From positions 62,001-126,000 of the forward strand of contig VMRT01000009.1 in the NCBI GenBank assembly GCA_007713455.1: 64,000 nucleotides of DNA. The letters are read 5' to 3'. This document shows positions 50,020 to 59,903 of the stretch, in pieces (the first letter of the stretch is position 1; every line of letters starts with the position of its first letter). Origin of the DNA: Pseudomonas sp. (lineage in GTDB: Bacteria; Pseudomonadota; Gammaproteobacteria; Pseudomonadales; Pseudomonadaceae). Position numbers and translations under genes: made by a program. A model generated the notes under the pieces. That model did no database searches, was not told the origin of the DNA, and saw nothing but the letters and a program-made list of their open reading frames with translations.

Positions 50020-50825
50020 ACGCAACACTGCATGAGTTGCACCGCCCGCTGGGCAGCACCGGTCTGAACATTTCGCCGCTGGGCCTGGGAACGGTGAAGC
50101 TAGGACGTGACCAGGGTGTGAAGTATCCCAGCGGTTTCGCCATTCCCGACGATGCCCAGGCTCGCCAGCTTCTGGCTCTGGCCCGCGACCTGGGCATCAA
50201 CCTGATCGATACCGCCCCGGCCTACGGCGTCAGCGAAGAGCGGCTGGGCCCTCTGCTCGCCGGCCAGCGCGATGAGTGGGTGATCGTCAGCAAGGTCGGC
50301 GAGGAGTTCGAGAACGGCCAGTCGCGCTTCAACTTTTCCGCCGCGCACACGCGCTTTTCGGTCGAACGCAGCCTCAAGCGTCTGCGCACCGATCGCATCG
50401 AGCTGGTGCTGGTGCATTCCGATGGCAACGATCTGGACATCCTGCAGCACGCCGAGGTCTACCAGACCCTCGCCGAGCTCAAGCGCGAGGGCAAGATTCT
50501 CGGCTACGGCCTCTCCGGCAAGACCGCGGACGGCGGACTGCTGGCGCTGCAACAGGGCGACTGCGCGATGGTCACCTACAACCTCAACGAGCAGGCCGAG
50601 CGACCAGTGCTCGACTACGCTGCAGCCCACGGCAAGGGCATTCTGATCAAGAAGGCGCTTGCCAGCGGCCACGCCTGCCTCAAGCCCGGTGAAGACCCGG
50701 TGCGCCGAAGCTTCGAGTTGCTGTTCGGCCACCCCGGGGTCAGTGGCGCGATCATCGGCACTATCAATCCGCAGCATTTGACGGCTAACGTACGGACTGC
50801 TGCTGCCGTTCTGACCGGCAACTGA
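50016..50825 (+). CDS. aldo/keto reductase
   Basis: NADPH-dependent reductase of 269 residues. The catalytic tetrad is visible: Asp and Tyr in LIDTAPAYGVSEERLG, Lys in VIVSKVGEEF, and His in LVLVHSDG. A TIM barrel of normal AKR length is implied. The physiological substrate is not known. The ATG at 50016 overlaps the FAD oxidoreductase stop (ATGA). The next gene lies 90 nt downstream. Confidence 0.9.
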   Translation: MNATLHELHRPLGSTGLNISPLGLGTVKLGRDQGVKYPSGFAIPDDAQARQLLALARDLGINLIDTAPAYGVSEERLGPLLAGQRDEWVIVSKVGEEFENGQSRFNFSAAHTRFSVERSLKRLRTDRIELVLVHSDGNDLDILQHAEVYQTLAELKREGKILGYGLSGKTADGGLLALQQGDCAMVTYNLNEQAERPVLDYAAAHGKGILIKKALASGHACLKPGEDPVRRSFELLFGHPGVSGAIIGTINPQHLTANVRTAAAVLTGN

Positions 50826-50915
50826 AACGGTCCTGGCGGCAACGTTCATCCGCTACGCGGAAGCGCATTACGCTGATGCCGCGCGGTTACTTTCTTCGCC
50901 GCAAGGAGAAACCGA

Positions 50916-51803
50916 ATGCCAAGAGTTCTGGTGCGCAAGAGCCCTGCCGCATTCAAGACCCTGCCTCTCTACGTCGAGGCCAGCCAGGACAACCTGAGCT
51001 ACCAGAGTCTGGGCCGGCCGCTGAACTTCAGCGAAGTGATCGAGCGCCGCCGCCCGGTGGAGGTGTCCGATCCGGGCCGTTTTGCCATCGAACTGGCCAA
51101 TCTCGGCGTTTCAGTGCGTCTGACCATGAGCTGGCAGGGCCGCGAATACTGGGTGCTGGTCCGTCAGCAGCGGCCGGACCGTGGTGACGTTGTGCTCAAG
51201 CTGATTTCCGGCTACATCCCGGCGCATGAGCTGAACCTGCCGCTGCTTACCGCCATTCAGGAAATCGCCGAAGAATGCCTGCTGGAAACCCCTGAAGGCT
51301 GGCTTGCCGGGCGTTTCGGCGATACCTGGCTGCCCACTCCGTACCAGGCCAGCCTGCACTACCGAGAGGCGGTGCACTTCAAGCTCGCCTCGCAATCCGG
51401 CGCCACGCGCCCGGTGCAGTGCGGCAACATGGTGCTGATGGAGCGTCCTCGCGCCTATGTACACCTGCCGACCGCATCGTTGCAGCTGGTATATGACATG
51501 CGCATGGAGCTACCGAAAGAGACGCGACAGCTGAGCCTGTTTCATGTCGACGAACGCTTGGAAGACGGGCAATTGGTTGCGCGCCTGGAGCGCAGCCGGC
51601 CCGACATCTACCTGATACCGCTGCATCAGGGCCAGCCGCAGGATCAGCTGCTGCAACTGCGCAATGGCCAGTTCACCCCGGTGAACACTCGCGGCCTGTG
51701 GCTATCGGAAAGCTTTGCGCCGCAGGAAGGCTGGGTGGTGCGCGACGAGCGCGTTCGCTGGCGGGATTGGTGGGCGGCACGGCCGATGGCGGCCGCCCGT
51801 TAA
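50916..51803 (+). CDS. conserved hypothetical protein with Nudix-like motif
   Basis: A 295-residue soluble protein whose function I do not recognise. The segment TAIQEIAEECLLETPEGW (~residues 112-129) resembles the core of a Nudix box (REUxEE) with the first Arg replaced by Gln, so hydrolase activity is doubtful. The sequence is rather uniform, without membrane spans or signal peptide. It is conserved in Pseudomonas as a neighbour of the aldo/keto reductase. The start is ATG at 50916 with AAGGAGAAA upstream. Confidence 0.7.
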   Translation: MPRVLVRKSPAAFKTLPLYVEASQDNLSYQSLGRPLNFSEVIERRRPVEVSDPGRFAIELANLGVSVRLTMSWQGREYWVLVRQQRPDRGDVVLKLISGYIPAHELNLPLLTAIQEIAEECLLETPEGWLAGRFGDTWLPTPYQASLHYREAVHFKLASQSGATRPVQCGNMVLMERPRAYVHLPTASLQLVYDMRMELPKETRQLSLFHVDERLEDGQLVARLERSRPDIYLIPLHQGQPQDQLLQLRNGQFTPVNTRGLWLSESFAPQEGWVVRDERVRWRDWWAARPMAAAR

Positions 51804-51806
51804 CGC

Positions 51807-51842
51807 GTAGTGGGTAGCCGCGAAAAGCGGCTATCCACCTAC
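51807..51842. repeat. palindromic hairpin between the Nudix-like gene and hldE
   Basis: GTAGTGGGTAGCCGC and GCGGCTATCCACCTAC form a long imperfect stem around GAAAA. The arms include GTAGG(T)TGGAT when read on the minus strand, close to the arms of the repeat at 15864-15933. It probably also ends transcription between the convergent genes. Confidence 0.65.
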
Positions 51843-51873
51843 TGACGATACGCGGTAGGCGTATCCAATAGAC

Positions 51874-53295
51874 TCAGCGGCTGCGGATCTTCTCGACGAT
51901 GGCTGTGGTCGAGCTGTTTTCCACCAGCCCCAACACCTTCACCACGCCACCGTACGCCTTGACCAACTCGGCACCGACCACCTGATCGACGCCATAGTCG
52001 CCGCCCTTGACCAGCACATCGGGGCGGACCTGGGCCAGCAGGTTTTCCGGCGTGTCCTCCGAAAAGCACACCACCCAATCCACCGCTTCCAGACCGGCCA
52101 GCACCGCCATGCGGCGATCTACCGAGTTGATCGGCCGCCCCGGCCCCTTCAGGCGGCTGACCGAGCCGTCGTCGTTGACTGCCACGACCAGACGGTCACC
52201 TTGCGCCCGGGCCTGTTCCAGATAGGTCACATGGCCAGCGTGCAGGATGTCGAAACAGCCATTGGTGAAGACGATCTTCTCGCCCTCTGCCCGTGCATCC
52301 TCGACCGCGGTGAGCAGCTGCTCGACGGTCATCACGCCGCGCTCGGAGCCTTCCTCGCGTTGCACCGCGCGGCGCAGCTCCGGCGCGCTGATGCAGGCGG
52401 TGCCCAGCTTGCCGACCACGATACCGGCGGCCAGGTTGGCCAGTGCCACGGCCTGCGGCAGCTGCTCACCGGCAGCGATGGCCGCTGCCAGAGTCGAAAT
52501 GACGGTATCTCCGGCGCCGGTCACGTCGAACACTTCACGGGCACGAGCCGGCAGGTGCAGTGGCGCCTGATCGGGACGCAGCAGGGTCATGCCGTGCTCG
52601 CCGCGGGTGACCAGCAGAGCCTCAAGATCGAGAGTCGCCATCAGCTCGGCGCCCTTGCTCACCAACTCAGCCTCATCGGCACAATGCCCGACGATCGCCT
52701 CGAACTCGCCCAGGTTCGGCGTAATCAACGAAGCGCCGCGGTAGATTTCAAAATCCTTGCCCTTGGGGTCGGCGAGGACCGGAATGCCGCGACGGCGCGC
52801 AGCCTGGATCAGTGCCTGATGGTTCTTCAACGCGCCCTTGCCGTAATCCGACAGCACCAGCACCTTGACCCCAGCCAGCAAGCCCTCCACGTCGGCCAGC
52901 AGTGCGGCAGGATCGGTATCGAACGGCTCTTCGAAATCCATGCGCAACAGCTGCTGATGGCGACTCATCACCCGCAGCTTGACGATCGTCGGCTGGTCCT
53001 CGATGCACTGGAAATGCGCCTGCACGCCCGCCGCCGCAAGGCTGTCGGCCAGGCTCTGGCGCGCTTCATCTTCACCGGTCACACCCACCAGCGCAGCAGG
53101 CGCACCCAGTGCCGCGATATTCAGCGCCACGTTGGCCGCACCACCGGGCCGATCTTCAATCTGCTCGACCTTGACCACCGGTACCGGCGCCTCAGGCGAG
53201 ATCCGCGACGTACCGCCATGCCAGTAACGATCGAGCATGACGTCACCGACCACCAGAACGGCGGCTTGGTCGAAACGGGGCATGGACAGCTTCAT
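51874..53295 (-). CDS. hldE: bifunctional heptose kinase/adenylyltransferase HldE
   Basis: Makes ADP-D-glycero-beta-D-manno-heptose for the LPS inner core. The 473-residue fusion has an N-terminal ribokinase-type heptose-7-phosphate kinase (residues 1-~330, with [16 protein letters not shown]) and a C-terminal adenylyltransferase (~345-473, with [13 protein letters not shown]). Both domains look intact. The start is ATG at 53295 ([11 protein letters not shown]). It is the first LPS gene of the region, 79 nt from the deacetylase gene on the same strand. Confidence 0.97.
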   Translation of the reverse strand: MKLSMPRFDQAAVLVVGDVMLDRYWHGGTSRISPEAPVPVVKVEQIEDRPGGAANVALNIAALGAPAALVGVTGEDEARQSLADSLAAAGVQAHFQCIEDQPTIVKLRVMSRHQQLLRMDFEEPFDTDPAALLADVEGLLAGVKVLVLSDYGKGALKNHQALIQAARRRGIPVLADPKGKDFEIYRGASLITPNLGEFEAIVGHCADEAELVSKGAELMATLDLEALLVTRGEHGMTLLRPDQAPLHLPARAREVFDVTGAGDTVISTLAAAIAAGEQLPQAVALANLAAGIVVGKLGTACISAPELRRAVQREEGSERGVMTVEQLLTAVEDARAEGEKIVFTNGCFDILHAGHVTYLEQARAQGDRLVVAVNDDGSVSRLKGPGRPINSVDRRMAVLAGLEAVDWVVCFSEDTPENLLAQVRPDVLVKGGDYGVDQVVGAELVKAYGGVVKVLGLVENSSTTAIVEKIRSR

Positions 53296-53374
53296 GGGGG
53301 CTCCGGTGAGGAAGAGAAAACGGCGGCGATCATAACATGCAGGCCGCGGCCGCCTGCCCGCGACAAGCGCCTTG

Positions 53375-54769
53375 CTAGAGGTGGCGAACCCAGAACAGTT
53401 CGTGCCTGCGCACCGCCTTGCGGAAGAATTCGTCCTCGCCGGTGCGCGGCCAGCGCCGGCCGGCGAGGGCTGCCTGGACCAAACGGCGCAGGCGCTTTTT
53501 CAGTGGCAGTGGCCCCTGCAAATCGTGCTGCATGGCCAACGCCATTGCCTTGTTCAGCCGCGCGTCGGCATCCAGCTGAGGGCTCCACAGGCGGTCCGCC
53601 GGCAGCGGCTCGATGGCAGGCGGCAACGCAATACCACCATCAGCCGGGCCCATCGGCCAGCGATCATTATCGTGCAGGTGGTTGGCATAGAGCAGCAGCG
53701 TTTCCGGCAGCCAGTCGCCCTCCTCCATCGCCTGATAGAGTGCTCGCGTGGCAGCGACATGGTCGGAGTGCGGATCGAGTTCCGGGTGCGGCGTGACCAC
53801 CACTTCAGGGCGGAAATGCGCGAGCAGCGCGCGCAAATCGGCCTGCAGATTGTCCCAGGTGGGCACGCCGTCCACATCGGCCGGCAGCGCGAAGGGGTTG
53901 TTCTGACGAACGCTGCGGATGTCCTGCTCGCCCGACTCTCGTGAGCCGAAGGCACGTTCCGGCTCCTCGGCCATGGCCGGCAGTTGCAGGCAGTAATAGC
54001 CGAGCTGCACGCAACGCGATTGCGGCACACCGCCCCAGAGCGGTATTGCAAGGCTGTCCCAACTGCGCAGGCGCCCCTTCAAACGGGCCGCAGCAGGCAG
54101 ATCCAAACCCAGGCGCTGGTAGTTGTTCGCCTCAATCTCGCCCTGAGTCAGTGTAACGATGGTGACGTCGCGAGCTCGGCTGTACAAGCCGAACGCGGCC
54201 AGCTCTGCATCGTCAGCGTGGGGGGCAATGATCAGGATCCGGCGCTCGGCGTAGTCCGGATTGCGCATCGCATAGAGGGTCGCATCGTTCGAGAGCTGGC
54301 AGAACCGCCCTCGAACGTCCAGCCTGCCCTGGACGAGCAGCTCGTGCTGACCGGAAAGGTTGAGGTAACGCCGCCCTGCGACACCGCGCTCGAAATCCTG
54401 ACGGTCCTCACCGATCCGTACCTGCGGGTCGCGCCAGCGCCCTAGCCAGCTGGCCTTCAGGTTGACCTCAAGAATCAGCGTATCTGCAGCGTCGAAGCCG
54501 TCAGGCAGAACCAGACGGCCGCCCTCGATGCGCACCGGGTAGCGCTTGGCATCTTCAGGAAAGGCGTAGCGGTAGTCGTCCTGCGGCCGGTAGAACAGAT
54601 GATCAGCGAACCATGCCTCATGGGCGATCCAGCCGAGAACCACCAATAGCGGTATCAGCCACCAGTTGACCAGCGCACCAATCAGCAACAGCGCAACGAG
54701 CGCGACGAGCAGCGCGATGCGCTTGTGCTTGCGATGACGTTTAAGCAATTGCTGCTTGCGTGCACTCAT
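53375..54769 (-). CDS. dnpA: PIG-L family de-N-acetylase, DnpA-like
   Basis: A 464-residue inner-membrane protein with two N-terminal spans (~residues 18-50), a beta-rich periplasmic-type region, and a C-terminal PIG-L deacetylase domain. The zinc-binding motif is H184-x-D186-D187 in APHADDAEL, with partner histidines in [10 protein letters not shown]. The family includes DnpA of P. aeruginosa, known for fluoroquinolone persistence and located among LPS core genes; N-deacetylation of an LPS sugar is the likely reaction. It lies 3 nt after the mig-14-like gene, which couples the two. Confidence 0.88.
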   Translation of the reverse strand: MSARKQQLLKRHRKHKRIALLVALVALLLIGALVNWWLIPLLVVLGWIAHEAWFADHLFYRPQDDYRYAFPEDAKRYPVRIEGGRLVLPDGFDAADTLILEVNLKASWLGRWRDPQVRIGEDRQDFERGVAGRRYLNLSGQHELLVQGRLDVRGRFCQLSNDATLYAMRNPDYAERRILIIAPHADDAELAAFGLYSRARDVTIVTLTQGEIEANNYQRLGLDLPAAARLKGRLRSWDSLAIPLWGGVPQSRCVQLGYYCLQLPAMAEEPERAFGSRESGEQDIRSVRQNNPFALPADVDGVPTWDNLQADLRALLAHFRPEVVVTPHPELDPHSDHVAATRALYQAMEEGDWLPETLLLYANHLHDNDRWPMGPADGGIALPPAIEPLPADRLWSPQLDADARLNKAMALAMQHDLQGPLPLKKRLRRLVQAALAGRRWPRTGEDEFFRKAVRRHELFWVRHL

Positions 54770-54772
54770 GGC

Positions 54773-55669
54773 TCACACCTGGTAGACCGGGACGCGGTTG
54801 CACCAGCGGTCCTTGTACTCTCGGTCCGCACGACCGAAGGAATAACGCAGCGGTTTGCCCAACGCCCGTGCCTCGGCCCATGCCGTCTGGGTGTTGACGA
54901 AGCTGAGGACGCTACCGGGGCTGAAATCCCGCTGCTGCGGATCGACACCGCCATTGATGTACTCGATCGACACCCACTTCGGTGCCTCGACCCGGTAAAG
55001 CACCTGGACGGCGATGGGCTGCTCATCGAGCAGGACCACAGAGCCGGTCATGAACTCGCGTAGTAGTGCAAAGACCTCTTGCAGATGGCCCTTACCGGGC
55101 GCCTCGAAACCCCAGCGGCGCTGGAACAGATCGGCATACATCGCAGCCTGCTCGGTCGGCGAGAAATCCAGCATCGGTCGCAGCACACCGCCGGCCTCTT
55201 CCAGCAAGCGCTGCTCGCGACGCTGGTTGTAGCGGAACTTCTTCGAATACTCCTCCGGCTCGCGCGCCAGCGCCAAGCCCTCCGACTGCTCGCGCAACGT
55301 GCTGATCGCAGTAGCATTCAGCTCGGACACGTAGCGCATACGCTGGCGTACCGGCACCGTTGCCAGCTCGGCAACCGGCAGAACGATCTCCGCGTTGCCC
55401 ATATCGAACAGGCCGCGCTTGCCAGTCTTTTTCAGCACATCCTTGGAAAGCGCCAGATGTCGCCCCCAGCAGGGAACCGCCGCAATCAGCTCACCTTGCT
55501 TATCCCAGCCCAGATAGCGCACTGGAATACCAGCGAGCCCAGCCAGCCGCTCGATGACCTCAGGGTGAGTCGCAACGCTGCCACCGTAGCGCTGCCAGAC
55601 CTCGGAATACGTCGATGCGTCGATAACGCGCCAGCCACGCTCGCGCCAGCTCTGCAGGAACTGAAACAT
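54773..55669 (-). CDS. Mig-14 family protein (GNAT-like fold)
   Basis: A 298-residue inner-membrane-associated protein of the Mig-14 family, linked in Salmonella and P. aeruginosa to resistance against antimicrobial peptides. The biochemical activity is unknown. Features: SYSEVWQRYGG-type N-terminus, YSKKFRYNQRREQRLL basic region, and WVSIEYINGG. It starts sharing a base with the msbA stop and is followed by dnpA after 3 nt, so the three genes form one transcript. Confidence 0.86.
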   Translation of the reverse strand: MFQFLQSWRERGWRVIDASTYSEVWQRYGGSVATHPEVIERLAGLAGIPVRYLGWDKQGELIAAVPCWGRHLALSKDVLKKTGKRGLFDMGNAEIVLPVAELATVPVRQRMRYVSELNATAISTLREQSEGLALAREPEEYSKKFRYNQRREQRLLEEAGGVLRPMLDFSPTEQAAMYADLFQRRWGFEAPGKGHLQEVFALLREFMTGSVVLLDEQPIAVQVLYRVEAPKWVSIEYINGGVDPQQRDFSPGSVLSFVNTQTAWAEARALGKPLRYSFGRADREYKDRWCNRVPVYQV

Positions 55670-57486
55670 CAGGATCCCTGCTCTTCGGGCACTTCGTCCT
55701 TGAACTGAGTGGCGTGGAGCCTGGCGTAGGCGCCGTTCGCGGCCAGCAGCTCGGCGTGGGTACCGCGCTCGACGATGCGGCCCTGCTCCATCACCAGAAT
55801 CTGGTCGGCCTTCTCGATGGTGCTCAAGCGGTGCGCGATGACAAGTGTGGTGCGGCCCTGCATGACATGATCCAGCGCGCCCTGGATGTGCCGCTCCGAC
55901 TCGGTATCCAGCGCCGAAGTGGCTTCGTCCAGAATCAGCACCGGCGAGTTCTTCAACAATGCACGCGCGATCGCCAGGCGTTGACGCTGACCGCCGGACA
56001 GCAGCACGCCGTTTTCGCCGACCATGGTCTGATAACCCTCCGGCATCTGCTCGATGAACTCATCGGCGTACGCATCGCGGGCCGCGCGGCGTATGTCGTC
56101 CAGCGGTGCGCCAGCCAGATCGCCGTAAGCGATGTTATTGGCCACCGTATCGTTGAACAGCGTCACTTGCTGAGTCACCAGCGCGATGTGACGACGCAGA
56201 TTGCGCAACGTGTAGGATTCGACATCCGCACCGTCGAGCAGTATCTGACCTGCCTCATGGTGATAGAAGCGAGGGATCAGATTCGCCAGCGTAGATTTGC
56301 CGCTGCCGGATCGACCTACCAGCGCGACCATCTGCCCGGGCTCGATGGTGAAGCTGATGTCATGCAGCACGCGTTTGTCGGTACCTGGATAGACGAAATC
56401 GAGGTTACGCACTTCGAGATGGCCGCTGACGGCTTCGCGCTCAAGCGTGCCCCGATCGACTTCTGGCTCCTCGTCGAGCTGCTCGAAGATACTTTCCGCC
56501 CCGGCCACGCCCTTCTGGATGGTCGAGCTGACTTCCGAGAGCTGACGTATCGGCTTGGGCAGCAACCCCGCCAGCGTGATGTAGGCGACCAGATCGCCAG
56601 CAGACGCGTCACCTCGGAGCAACAACACAAGGAACATCAGCACTGCCATGGCGCTGTAAATGACCAGCTGCAGACTCGGCGTGTAAACGGCATTCGTCTT
56701 GACCATACGCAACTGCTTGGCGGTGTTCTCCGAGCTCGCAGCCAGGAAACGATCCCGCTCGTAAGGCTCGCCTCCGAAGCTACGGACCACGCGATAGCCC
56801 TGTATGGTTTCCGAAGCAACATGGGTCACGTCGCCCATCGCAAGCTGGATCTTCTTGCTCTGCTTGCGGAATTTCTTGCTGGCGCTCGACACCATGAAAC
56901 CGATCACTGGCAGTATCGCCAGCATCACCAGAGTGAGCTTCCAGTTCATCCACAGCAGCGTGGCGAACAGGAAAATCACTGTCATGCCCTCGCGCACCAC
57001 AACCTTGATCGCATCGGTCGCCGCGCCGGTGACCATGGTCACGTTGTAGGTGATCCGCGAGATCAGATGCCCGGAGTTGTGGCTGTCAAAATAGCGATTG
57101 GGGAGTGTCAGCATGTTGTTGAACAGCGCCAGCCGCAGGTCATGCACCAGCCCTAGCGAAACCTTTGCAAGAAAAAAATTGCCGAGGAACGAACCGATGC
57201 CCTGCATAAGCGCGATGAAGATGATCAGCAGCGGGACGGCCTGCAATAGCTTGAGCTGAGCCAGCCATGGTACTTCGTTGAGATGCGGGACCTGAGCAAA
57301 CAAACTGGCGTCTGGGTTGTTCAAACCATCAACAAAGAATTTCAGCATGTAGCCGAGCATCGGCTGGGTCGACGCAAAAATCAGAAAACCAAGAAGACTG
57401 ATCGCAAACAGCCCTAAATAGGGAAAGACGTAGTGCAGCAATCGCAGATACACCGTCACACTGGATTGCTGGGTAGAATTGGCCAT
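55669..57486 (-). CDS. msbA: lipid A export ATP-binding/permease protein MsbA
   Basis: ABC transporter that flips lipid A-core from the inner to the outer leaflet of the inner membrane. The 605-residue half-transporter has six spans, then the nucleotide-binding domain with Walker A GRSGSGKST (391-399), signature LSGGQRQRLA and Walker B VLILDEATSALD. The start is ATG at 57486 with GGGG upstream. It is divergent from the WaaP-like kinase with only 35 nt between starts, so its promoter must reach into coding sequence. Confidence 0.96.
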   Translation of the reverse strand: MANSTQQSSVTVYLRLLHYVFPYLGLFAISLLGFLIFASTQPMLGYMLKFFVDGLNNPDASLFAQVPHLNEVPWLAQLKLLQAVPLLIIFIALMQGIGSFLGNFFLAKVSLGLVHDLRLALFNNMLTLPNRYFDSHNSGHLISRITYNVTMVTGAATDAIKVVVREGMTVIFLFATLLWMNWKLTLVMLAILPVIGFMVSSASKKFRKQSKKIQLAMGDVTHVASETIQGYRVVRSFGGEPYERDRFLAASSENTAKQLRMVKTNAVYTPSLQLVIYSAMAVLMFLVLLLRGDASAGDLVAYITLAGLLPKPIRQLSEVSSTIQKGVAGAESIFEQLDEEPEVDRGTLEREAVSGHLEVRNLDFVYPGTDKRVLHDISFTIEPGQMVALVGRSGSGKSTLANLIPRFYHHEAGQILLDGADVESYTLRNLRRHIALVTQQVTLFNDTVANNIAYGDLAGAPLDDIRRAARDAYADEFIEQMPEGYQTMVGENGVLLSGGQRQRLAIARALLKNSPVLILDEATSALDTESERHIQGALDHVMQGRTTLVIAHRLSTIEKADQILVMEQGRIVERGTHAELLAANGAYARLHATQFKDEVPEEQGS

Positions 57487-57521
57487 TCGGCAAGCCCCAT
57501 ACGACTGGCTAGAGGAACAAG

Positions 57522-58124
57522 ATGAGGATTGTAACAGCGCAGGAGCTGGAAAACTGGCTGGCGGAAGGCAAGGTGCTGGAAAAGGATGCGCGCGGGCCCA
57601 AAGTTCTGGAGCTAGTAAACGGGAGTTTTCTAAAGATCTTCTATACTCGCCGACGCCCCTTTCTGGCGCGCCTGTTTCCCTATGCAGAACGGTTCGCTAG
57701 GAACCTTGCCATACTGCGTGGCGCTGGCTTCCATGTCCCTGAAGTCATCGACACCTTTTGGATTGACAAGAGCGCAGGCCTGAGCGGCTGCCTATACCAG
57801 CCCTTGCCAGGTTCCTCAATAGAATCCATTTTTCGCGCCGATCCTAATCTGATCAAACAACACTTGCCTGCGCTAGCTAACTTTATAAAAAGCTTGCACC
57901 AAAAAGGCATCTACTTTCGATCGTTGCATATTGGCAACATTATCCTGCTTCCGAATGGCTCGCTTGGCCTGATTGACGTTCTCGACCTGCAGAAGAAGCG
58001 CAGCCCGCTTGGCCCAAACTTAATCAGACGAAATTTCGATCACTTACACAACCACCTAAAACGAAAGAAGCTTGAGAAGTTCCCTATACAGGAACTTCTC
58101 AAGCTCTACGGAGACACTCTGTAG
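57522..58124 (+). CDS. WaaP/RIO-like small kinase of the LPS region
   Basis: A 200-residue soluble protein with a kinase-like fold: LKIFYTRRR (Lys region), FRSLHIGNIIL (catalytic loop, HxxN type) and GLIDVLDL (DFG-type Asp). Related proteins in Pseudomonas (the PA4998 group) lie beside msbA and may phosphorylate core heptose or regulate assembly; the substrate is unknown. It is the first gene with clearly lower GC content in this direction. The start is ATG at 57522 with AGAGGAACAAG upstream. Confidence 0.8.
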   Translation: MRIVTAQELENWLAEGKVLEKDARGPKVLELVNGSFLKIFYTRRRPFLARLFPYAERFARNLAILRGAGFHVPEVIDTFWIDKSAGLSGCLYQPLPGSSIESIFRADPNLIKQHLPALANFIKSLHQKGIYFRSLHIGNIILLPNGSLGLIDVLDLQKKRSPLGPNLIRRNFDHLHNHLKRKKLEKFPIQELLKLYGDTL

Positions 58125-58146
58125 CACGGGGGGAAAAGCGAAGCGA

Positions 58147-58716
58147 TTAACTACCCGACAACGGCACGTCACTAAAACCGAAACGCTCTAGTACGCGCTT
58201 ATTAACATAGGTCCCAGGCTTTGGAATATCCTTATTCACCAAGGTCATCGCGCCGACCACCACATTATCGGAAATCGAGATAACATCGCCAATTACACAT
58301 GAATTGACACAAAGACTGACATTATCACCTATGTGTATCGATTTTTCTCCCGTTCCGCCTTTTATGCCGACGGTACAACCCTGCCAAACCTTGAAATTCT
58401 TCCCGATTCGGGCATAAGCATTAATCACGATGCCCGACGGGTGCGCAATCCATAACCCCTCGCCGACCGTCGCGCCCAGCATGATTTCGACGTTGTACTT
58501 ACGGCTTATTCGCTCGTTGAGCATTTTGGCTCGCCGCTTCCAGAAACGACCGCCTTCAGCGTGAAGTACGTAGGCAAGACGAAACCAGAACAAGTAAGCA
58601 TAGCGATTGCTTCTCTTATATTTCTGCCTGAGTCTGCGCCATGAAAATTCTTTTTGACTCGCGCCTAGAATCTCCAGGCACCAGTACCGCTTCATACTGT
58701 TGAACATCGACATCAT
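58147..58716 (-). CDS. hexapeptide-repeat acyltransferase (serine O-acetyltransferase family)
   Basis: A 189-residue left-handed beta-helix protein. Hexapeptide turns are seen in GLWIAHPSGIVINAYARIG, IHIGDNVSLCVNSCVIGD and VVVGAMTLVNKDIP. The acceptor is probably a sugar of the LPS outer core or O-antigen, judging from its neighbours rather than the family alone, since serine acetyltransferase-like folds also acetylate sugars. It overlaps the ligase gene by 4 nt. AT-rich compared with the flanking core genes. Confidence 0.85.
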   Translation of the reverse strand: MMSMFNSMKRYWCLEILGASQKEFSWRRLRQKYKRSNRYAYLFWFRLAYVLHAEGGRFWKRRAKMLNERISRKYNVEIMLGATVGEGLWIAHPSGIVINAYARIGKNFKVWQGCTVGIKGGTGEKSIHIGDNVSLCVNSCVIGDVISISDNVVVGAMTLVNKDIPKPGTYVNKRVLERFGFSDVPLSGS

Positions 58717-59903
58717 CGGACTTCTGGCCGCTCGCCCCCCGAGTGTTCATGCAGGAGGATTGCGGCCGGCAACCAAAAAACAATCCAGAACACACCCGGA
58801 CGCAGAAAAATCACATAGTAGTTTGCAACGGACACGAAAATGACAAACACCATAAGCGCCAATCCCAGAGGCGCGAAGCTTTGCCCAGAACGATAACGCC
58901 ACCCACCTAGCAAAAGAATGGCGATCAACGCCAGCAGGAGCAGCAGGCCGGGAATCCCATACTCGTAGAAGAACTGCAGATAGAGGCTGTGCGCTTGGTT
59001 GAAACAGCGCCCGGCTCCTTCAATACAGATATTCGGTTCTGCTCCCGCGCCGGCCCCCCACCACCAGAATGAACCGATCTTTGACCACCATTGCCAGAAG
59101 ATTTCGTCTCGATAACTGGCGTCTATTCCGCCGGCCGTTTCGAGAAGAAATATCCCGGCAATGGCTAGCGGGAGAATGCCGCATAACAGCAAGCGAAACT
59201 GCCGAGCAGTGAGCGAAACTGCCAGACAAGCCATAACCGCAGCCAACAGGCCAACCCATACCCCTCGCGAATAAGTGAAATAGCAGTACGTAGAGGCTCC
59301 AAGGAACGCCAGCAGGGGCAATACTCTGAGCCAACCTTTTTCGCGTAAAGACATGCAAAGCGCCATGACTGCTGCCACGCCAAAGTACAAGGCGGACACG
59401 ATAGGGTTCTTAAAATCTGCCATTGTGTGGCCAGCCCAAGAATCTAGCCTGAACTCTCTGAAACCGAAGCCTCGGTTATCGATGAAGAGCGCTTGAAACA
59501 AGCTGAGCCATGCAAATAGTCCCGCAGTACCAACCACCGCCAGAAGCAGGACTCGCCAGATGTTCCTGCTTTGCATCACAAGACCAATGGCCACAACGTA
59601 GAGACCTACATATAGAAGCAGCCGCAGCCATCTCCAAGGTGTGCCAACGCTCCCCTCGTTAAACACAGCAACGAAAGCAACCCACCCGCACAGGGCCAAC
59701 AACATGCCAAACGCAGTCTTATTGAACGACGGCCATGATTGCCTGAAAAGGAGCGCGACGAGTGCGGGGGCGAACAGAGTTAGGTTGGTGATGGTGGCGT
59801 AACGACTGCCGTCTGGAATAAAGCAAATCCCTGCGAGCTGCAGATATAGTCCAATCGCGAGCAACACCCGCAGGGAGGTAGGGAGCGACCAAGGTAGAAT
59901 CAT
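58713..59903 (-). CDS. waaL: O-antigen ligase family protein
   Basis: Integral membrane ligase of 396 residues with about eleven spans, expected to transfer undecaprenol-linked polysaccharide to lipid A-core on the periplasmic side. The family pattern is visible in the long periplasmic loop before the C-terminal spans (WWSKIGSFWWWGAGAGAEPN and CFNQAHSLYLQFFYEYG, the latter with the conserved H in NQAHSLYLQ). It could also be a Wzy-type polymerase; the position between msbA and the glycosyltransferases and the Pseudomonas gene order favour WaaL. The start overlaps the KpsS-like gene by 4 nt. Confidence 0.8.
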   Translation of the reverse strand: MILPWSLPTSLRVLLAIGLYLQLAGICFIPDGSRYATITNLTLFAPALVALLFRQSWPSFNKTAFGMLLALCGWVAFVAVFNEGSVGTPWRWLRLLLYVGLYVVAIGLVMQSRNIWRVLLLAVVGTAGLFAWLSLFQALFIDNRGFGFREFRLDSWAGHTMADFKNPIVSALYFGVAAVMALCMSLREKGWLRVLPLLAFLGASTYCYFTYSRGVWVGLLAAVMACLAVSLTARQFRLLLCGILPLAIAGIFLLETAGGIDASYRDEIFWQWWSKIGSFWWWGAGAGAEPNICIEGAGRCFNQAHSLYLQFFYEYGIPGLLLLLALIAILLLGGWRYRSGQSFAPLGLALMVFVIFVSVANYYVIFLRPGVFWIVFWLPAAILLHEHSGGERPEVR

